A stretch of 64,000 nt of DNA from Methylobacterium nodulans ORS 2060. Its GTDB lineage: Bacteria; Pseudomonadota; Alphaproteobacteria; Rhizobiales; Beijerinckiaceae. Below are positions 60,908-64,000 of the stretch, one piece after another. The DNA is taken from the NCBI RefSeq assembly GCF_000022085.1, contig NC_011887.1:186001-250000 (forward strand). Direction: 5' to 3'. Position 1 is the first letter of the stretch. Every line of letters begins with the position of its first letter. A program made the translations under genes and the position numbers. The notes below the pieces were generated by a model. That model ran no database searches. It had not been told where the DNA came from and saw only the letters and a program-made list of their open reading frames with translations.

Positions 60908-61648
60908 GTGCCCAAATCAAAGAAGCCCCAGGTGAAGTTAAAGAAGAAGCCTCAGGCCAAGGCAGCGGTGAAGAAGGCGCTATTTCCCAAATTACTGAAG
61001 CAGGTGGCAGCCCTGCCGATTCGCCTAACGCAAGATATTGGCCTGGAAGTGCTGCTGGTGACTTCGCGAGAAACCAAGCGCTGGGTCGTGCCAAAGGGTT
61101 GGCCGATGAAGGGCATGAAGGGTCACGAAGCAGCTGCCATCGAGGCACGCGAGGAAGCCGGCGTCATAGGGCGCATCAGCAAGAAGCCTGCGGGCTATTA
61201 CACCTATGACAAGCGGCAGCCGGACGGCCGCACCGATCCTTGCCGGGTGGCAGTGTATGTCCTCACCGTCACCGAACAGCTGGAGACTTGGCGCGAGAAG
61301 GGACAGCGCGAGATGCAGTGGGTCGGCAGCGAGGCAGCGACCGTGCTGCTCCAGGAGCCGGAACTGGCATCACTGATCCGGGATCTCGCACGTCCGGCGA
61401 CGTGGCCTGGCACAGCGCCCTCTCTAGCTCGAAAAGCGCGTGCCGGCCCTGTAGTAGAAAATAAAATAGTAGATGCCAGAGTCGAGATATCAGTTGTTAA
61501 GTCTGGAAAGACTTTATCTTCAGAAGTTGTGATCAGTCCTAGCAAGACTGACATGGCGACCGCTGTTGCCCGCTTGTGTCTCAAGGTTCAAGAGACTCAG
61601 TCGGGACCGCTGTGGCCCTTTCAGGTCGTTGTGCGGGAGGCTGATTGA
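60908..61648 (+). CDS. Nudix hydrolase with lysine-rich N-terminus
   Basis: 246 residues from GTG 60908. A lysine-rich leader (residues 1-30) precedes a Nudix domain of the diphosphoinositol-polyphosphate-hydrolase-like type: WVVPKGWPMKGMKGHEAAAI then EAREEAGV. The Nudix helix keeps E79, E82 and E83, but the arginine that normally starts the REUxEE element is isoleucine, which may alter activity. After about residue 150 there is a C-terminal region of unknown fold (ISVVKSGKTLSSEVVISPSK), longer than usual for the family. It lies 19 bases after the phosphate transporter, suggesting cotranscription and possibly a link to polyphosphate or inositol-phosphate metabolism. Confidence 0.82.
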   Translation: MPKSKKPQVKLKKKPQAKAAVKKALFPKLLKQVAALPIRLTQDIGLEVLLVTSRETKRWVVPKGWPMKGMKGHEAAAIEAREEAGVIGRISKKPAGYYTYDKRQPDGRTDPCRVAVYVLTVTEQLETWREKGQREMQWVGSEAATVLLQEPELASLIRDLARPATWPGTAPSLARKARAGPVVENKIVDARVEISVVKSGKTLSSEVVISPSKTDMATAVARLCLKVQETQSGPLWPFQVVVREAD

Positions 61649-61966
61649 CACCGACAAGCCCAACCTCTGGCTCAGGAGGAGCTGTCGAAGCCTCAAAGTC
61701 CCTGCAGGAGGGGCCTGTCGCAAACGCGAGCGCGTTCACGGGTCGTGAGGCATACCTGCCCAGCTTGCCACCTCCGTCCCGGAGCCGGCCCATGATCCTG
61801 AACGCCCTTGCTCTCAAGCTGAAGAGACAGGCCCGCGGAACGTGCATCGTGGCATTCCACCCGAATGCGGTTCAGGACGTCTCGCCCAGGGCGAAGTGGA
61901 AGATCACGTGGGCCGAATCACCCATCTGGACCGCCACTCCCGTCTGAGACCAGCCCAGAACCTTGG
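61649..61966. other. intergenic region
   Basis: About 320 bases without a recognisable gene, lying before the recombinase scrap at 61967. Confidence 0.35.
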
Positions 61967-62060
61967 ACCAAGACGGCCCTCCAGGCGGCCAAGGCGCACG
62001 GCCGGAAGTTCGGGAGCGACCGGGGCAACTTTGCCGTCATCCAGGGTCAAGGTCATGCAG
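61967..62060 (+). pseudogene. serine recombinase (resolvase) remnant
   Basis: A startless frame reads TKTALQAAKAHGRKFGSDRG then NFAVIQGQG. The TKxALxAAKxxGxxxG pattern followed by a DRGN-like element is the linker after the catalytic domain of small serine recombinases. Only about 30 codons survive, and they run directly into the glycosyltransferase remnant. Suggests a former mobile element. Confidence 0.45.
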
Positions 62061-62088
62061 CAAGCGTCTCGTGCTTTCGCACCGGGCG

Positions 62089-62639
62089 ATGCAGAACGAG
62101 GCCTGGAAGGAGAGCCGCGGCACGGCCGACTGGACAGTGGTCGCGGCGATCGACGAGCACGCCTGTTCAAGCCCGAGGCGTTGCGCAAGGCCGGGTTCGG
62201 CCCGGGGCGCCATGCCGCCGAGCCGCAGGGCGACCTCCTGCTGCCCGCCCGCGATGCGGTGGTGCTCTGGCACTACAAGCATCTCGGCTTCGAGCGGAAC
62301 GCCACCCGCGAGGCAGCCCAGGCCGCGCGGCTCGGGCGCGCCGACGTCGCCCAGGGCCTCGGCCAGCACTACCTCTGGGGCCGGGAGCGGCTGTGCGCCT
62401 TCTGGGACGAGATGGAGCGCGAGTCCGTCGACCTCGGGCGCGTGGTGCCGGACACCGCCTGCATCTGGCCGCTCTGGCGGGAGGAGCGCGGGCTCCCGCG
62501 GGTCGATCCCGCGCCGCTCCCCCCGCTCGCAGCGGCCTTGCCCGCCGTGGCCCCGGCCGTCTCGGTGCTGGTGAAGGCCTGTAACCACGCCCCCTACGTC
62601 CGGCAGATACATGCCGGCCCGGAGAGTCTTGGGGGCTGA
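62089..62639 (+). pseudogene. glycosyltransferase gene remnant, frameshifted and 3'-truncated
   Basis: ATG 62089 opens MQNEAWKESRGTADWTVVAA then IDEHA, after which the frame must change for the continuation LFKPEALRKAGFGPGRHAAE, DAVVLWHYKHLGFERNATRE, YLWGRERLCAFWDEMERESV and VSVLVKACNHAPYVRQ. The last stretch is the opening of a GT-A family 2 glycosyltransferase domain, which is then cut off at 62639. So a frameshift near 62160 and a C-terminal deletion have both occurred. Confidence 0.65.
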
Positions 62640-62912
62640 GCCCCTACCCAGTGCGATACGGCATCCTCCTGACGGGCACGTGGGAACACCTGGCAATACC
62701 CACTTCCAAATAATCCTGCGGTCGTTACGCAGTGTTCCCGAAGGTCTGTGTTGATTTTGTTACACAAACCTGCGTTCTGCGAAGAAGTCAATGTCAAGCG
62801 TGGCCGCAAACTAACCGGCGGATTGCGGCCGAACCGCGGCTTTCGTATCCCCTCAGCAGCAAGCTAGGTCTTGCCAGGTCCAGGAATTTTCTATGCGTTG
62901 GGGGAGCGAACA
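62640..62912. other. upstream region of the TonB-dependent receptor
   Basis: About 270 bases without a gene. It ends in the ribosome site GGGGGAG before ATG 62913 and presumably holds the receptor promoter. No Fur-type palindrome was clearly recognised. Confidence 0.35.
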
Positions 62913-64000
62913 ATGGTGGCGCTGCGTCGCGGACTTCTGGTCACGACGATCCTGGTGCCGTGCGGGGCCGTGGGGCTGGCCGGTCGCGCCGCCGCGCAGG
63001 GCGATACCATCGCCCTCGAGCAGATCGATGTCGTTCCGGTGACCCCGGTCGGCGGAGCCGGCGGTGCGGCCCGCGCCGAGACCGGCGCCGCCGGCGGCGC
63101 GCTGCCGCTCTCCAAGGTGCCGTTCACGGCCGAGACCGTCACCGCGCGCCAGTTCGAGCAGGACCGCGCCACCCTCGACCCCACCTTCACGCTGGCCCGC
63201 ACCACCCCCGGCGTCAGCCTCTCGGACGGCCAGGGCAACAGCTTCCGCCAGACCCTCACCTATCGCGGCTTCGACGCCTCCCCGCTCCAGGGCGCGCCCC
63301 AGGGGCTGGCCGTCTACCAGAACGGCACCCGCATCAACGAGGCCTTCGGCGACGTCGTGAACTGGGACCTGATCCCCCAGGTCGCCATCAACCGCATCGA
63401 CCTCGTCACCGGCAACCCGATCTTCGGCCTCAACGCGCTCGGCGGCGCGGTCAACATCGCGATGAAGAACGGCTTCACCTGGCAGGGCCAGGAAGTCTCG
63501 GTGATGGGCGGCTCGGACGGCCGCATCCTCGGCACCCTGCAATACGGCGAGGTGGTCGGGCCCTGGAGCTTCTACTTCGCCGGCGAGGGCCTCAAGGACG
63601 ACGGCTGGCGCTTCAGGTCGCCCTCCGAGATCGGCCGCGTCTATGCCGATATCGGCCATCGCACGCCCGATTCCGAGTTCCACCTCATCGCCTCGGGCGC
63701 CAAGACCTTCTTCGGGGCCACCTCCGCCGCGCCGGTCGATCTCCAGCGCCTCACCGAGCGGGCGATTTTCACCAACCCGCAGACCATCGACACCGAGGCC
63801 GGCCAGATCCAGGTCACCGGCAAGGTGAACCTCTCCCCGACCTGGGACCTCGCGGGCAACGCCTATGTGCGCCGCTTCAGCCAGTTCGTGGTCGACGGCA
63901 ACGACGGCAACTTCGAGAATTGCAGCACGCGCTCCTCTTTCCGCGGCTTTCTCTGTTTCGAGGACGACGGGTTCTCGCCCGCCCCCGGCCAGACCCAGGC
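62913..64000 (+). CDS. TonB-dependent receptor, N-terminal part (runs off the window)
   Basis: At least 362 codons remain open to the window end. GGGGGAG precedes ATG 62913. The signal peptide is LRRGLLVTTILVPCGAVGLA, then GRAAAQ. The plug domain follows: VPFTAETVTARQFEQDRATL, LARTTPGVSLSDGQGNSFRQ, LTYRGFDASPLQGAPQGLAV, YQNGTRINEAFGDVVNWDLI and IDLVTGNPIFGLNALGGAVN. Beta-barrel strands begin after about residue 190. The LQGAPQGLAVYQNGTRINEA pattern belongs to a group of receptors with poorly defined ligands. It imports an iron complex, cofactor or other large solute with energy from TonB-ExbBD. Confidence 0.92.
   Translation, partial: MVALRRGLLVTTILVPCGAVGLAGRAAAQGDTIALEQIDVVPVTPVGGAGGAARAETGAAGGALPLSKVPFTAETVTARQFEQDRATLDPTFTLARTTPGVSLSDGQGNSFRQTLTYRGFDASPLQGAPQGLAVYQNGTRINEAFGDVVNWDLIPQVAINRIDLVTGNPIFGLNALGGAVNIAMKNGFTWQGQEVSVMGGSDGRILGTLQYGEVVGPWSFYFAGEGLKDDGWRFRSPSEIGRVYADIGHRTPDSEFHLIASGAKTFFGATSAAPVDLQRLTERAIFTNPQTIDTEAGQIQVTGKVNLSPTWDLAGNAYVRRFSQFVVDGNDGNFENCSTRSSFRGFLCFEDDGFSPAPGQTQ

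Overview
The window is GC-rich alphaproteobacterial DNA. The many short lineage-type proteins (DUF2934, DUF6894, DUF892, DUF2243), a very long HWE-family sensor kinase, and the mix of insertion sequences and metal-resistance genes suggest a Methylobacterium-like member of the Hyphomicrobiales. That genus call is inference from gene content. No rRNA, tRNA or CRISPR array was recognised. The density of broken genes, insertion sequences and deletion scars marks it as an accessory, actively eroding region.

Layout. 0-2.4 kb: an IS110-family (IS1111-group) element with a long 3' non-coding segment that is a bridge-RNA candidate, inserted in the tail of a small gene; then a DUF2243 membrane protein. 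2.6-8 kb: an RTX-repeat protein, a 36-residue membrane peptide, several pseudogenes, an M23 peptidase and a single-domain response regulator. 8-13 kb: small stress-type proteins, a GH13 glucosidase and a DUF892 ferritin-like protein, ending in two gene remnants that meet head to head. 13-17 kb: a 1039-residue HWE kinase whose translationally coupled response regulator has been cut to 45 residues. 18-24.4 kb: a copper/silver efflux operon (small metal-site proteins, FixH-like protein, CusB, CusA, DUF411) whose 5' end was destroyed by an IS1182-family element; a dead IS481 element follows. 27-34 kb: a chromate-resistance-type cluster (rhodanese, ChrA, LppY/LpqO, Fe/Mn-SOD, YncE) in which one deletion fused the rhodanese gene to the second half of chrA; then a FetAB-like ABC exporter, a kinase fragment and a 145-bp MITE. 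35-37 kb: an HSL-type esterase, an AT-rich stretch and a DUF6894 protein.

38.3-46.4 kb holds the most distinctive locus: a type I secretion ABC protein and HlyD adaptor immediately followed by a 1587-residue membrane-anchored protein made largely of near-identical 87-bp (29-residue) tandem repeats with larger nested duplications. An XRE regulator is transcribed divergently. The RTX protein at 2.6 kb could be a substrate, but nothing links them directly.

47.4-57.6 kb, all on the minus strand: a LysR regulator, a GlpD-like oxidase, a four-gene polar amino-acid-type ABC importer, a ProC-like reductase, a DgcA/N-methylproline-demethylase-type flavoprotein and an enolase-superfamily enzyme. Together they look like an import and catabolic unit for an N-methylated amino acid or betaine (inference). 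58-64 kb: an MgtC-like protein, a DUF47-Pit phosphate transport pair, a Nudix hydrolase, recombinase and glycosyltransferase remnants, and the start of a TonB-dependent receptor that runs off the window.
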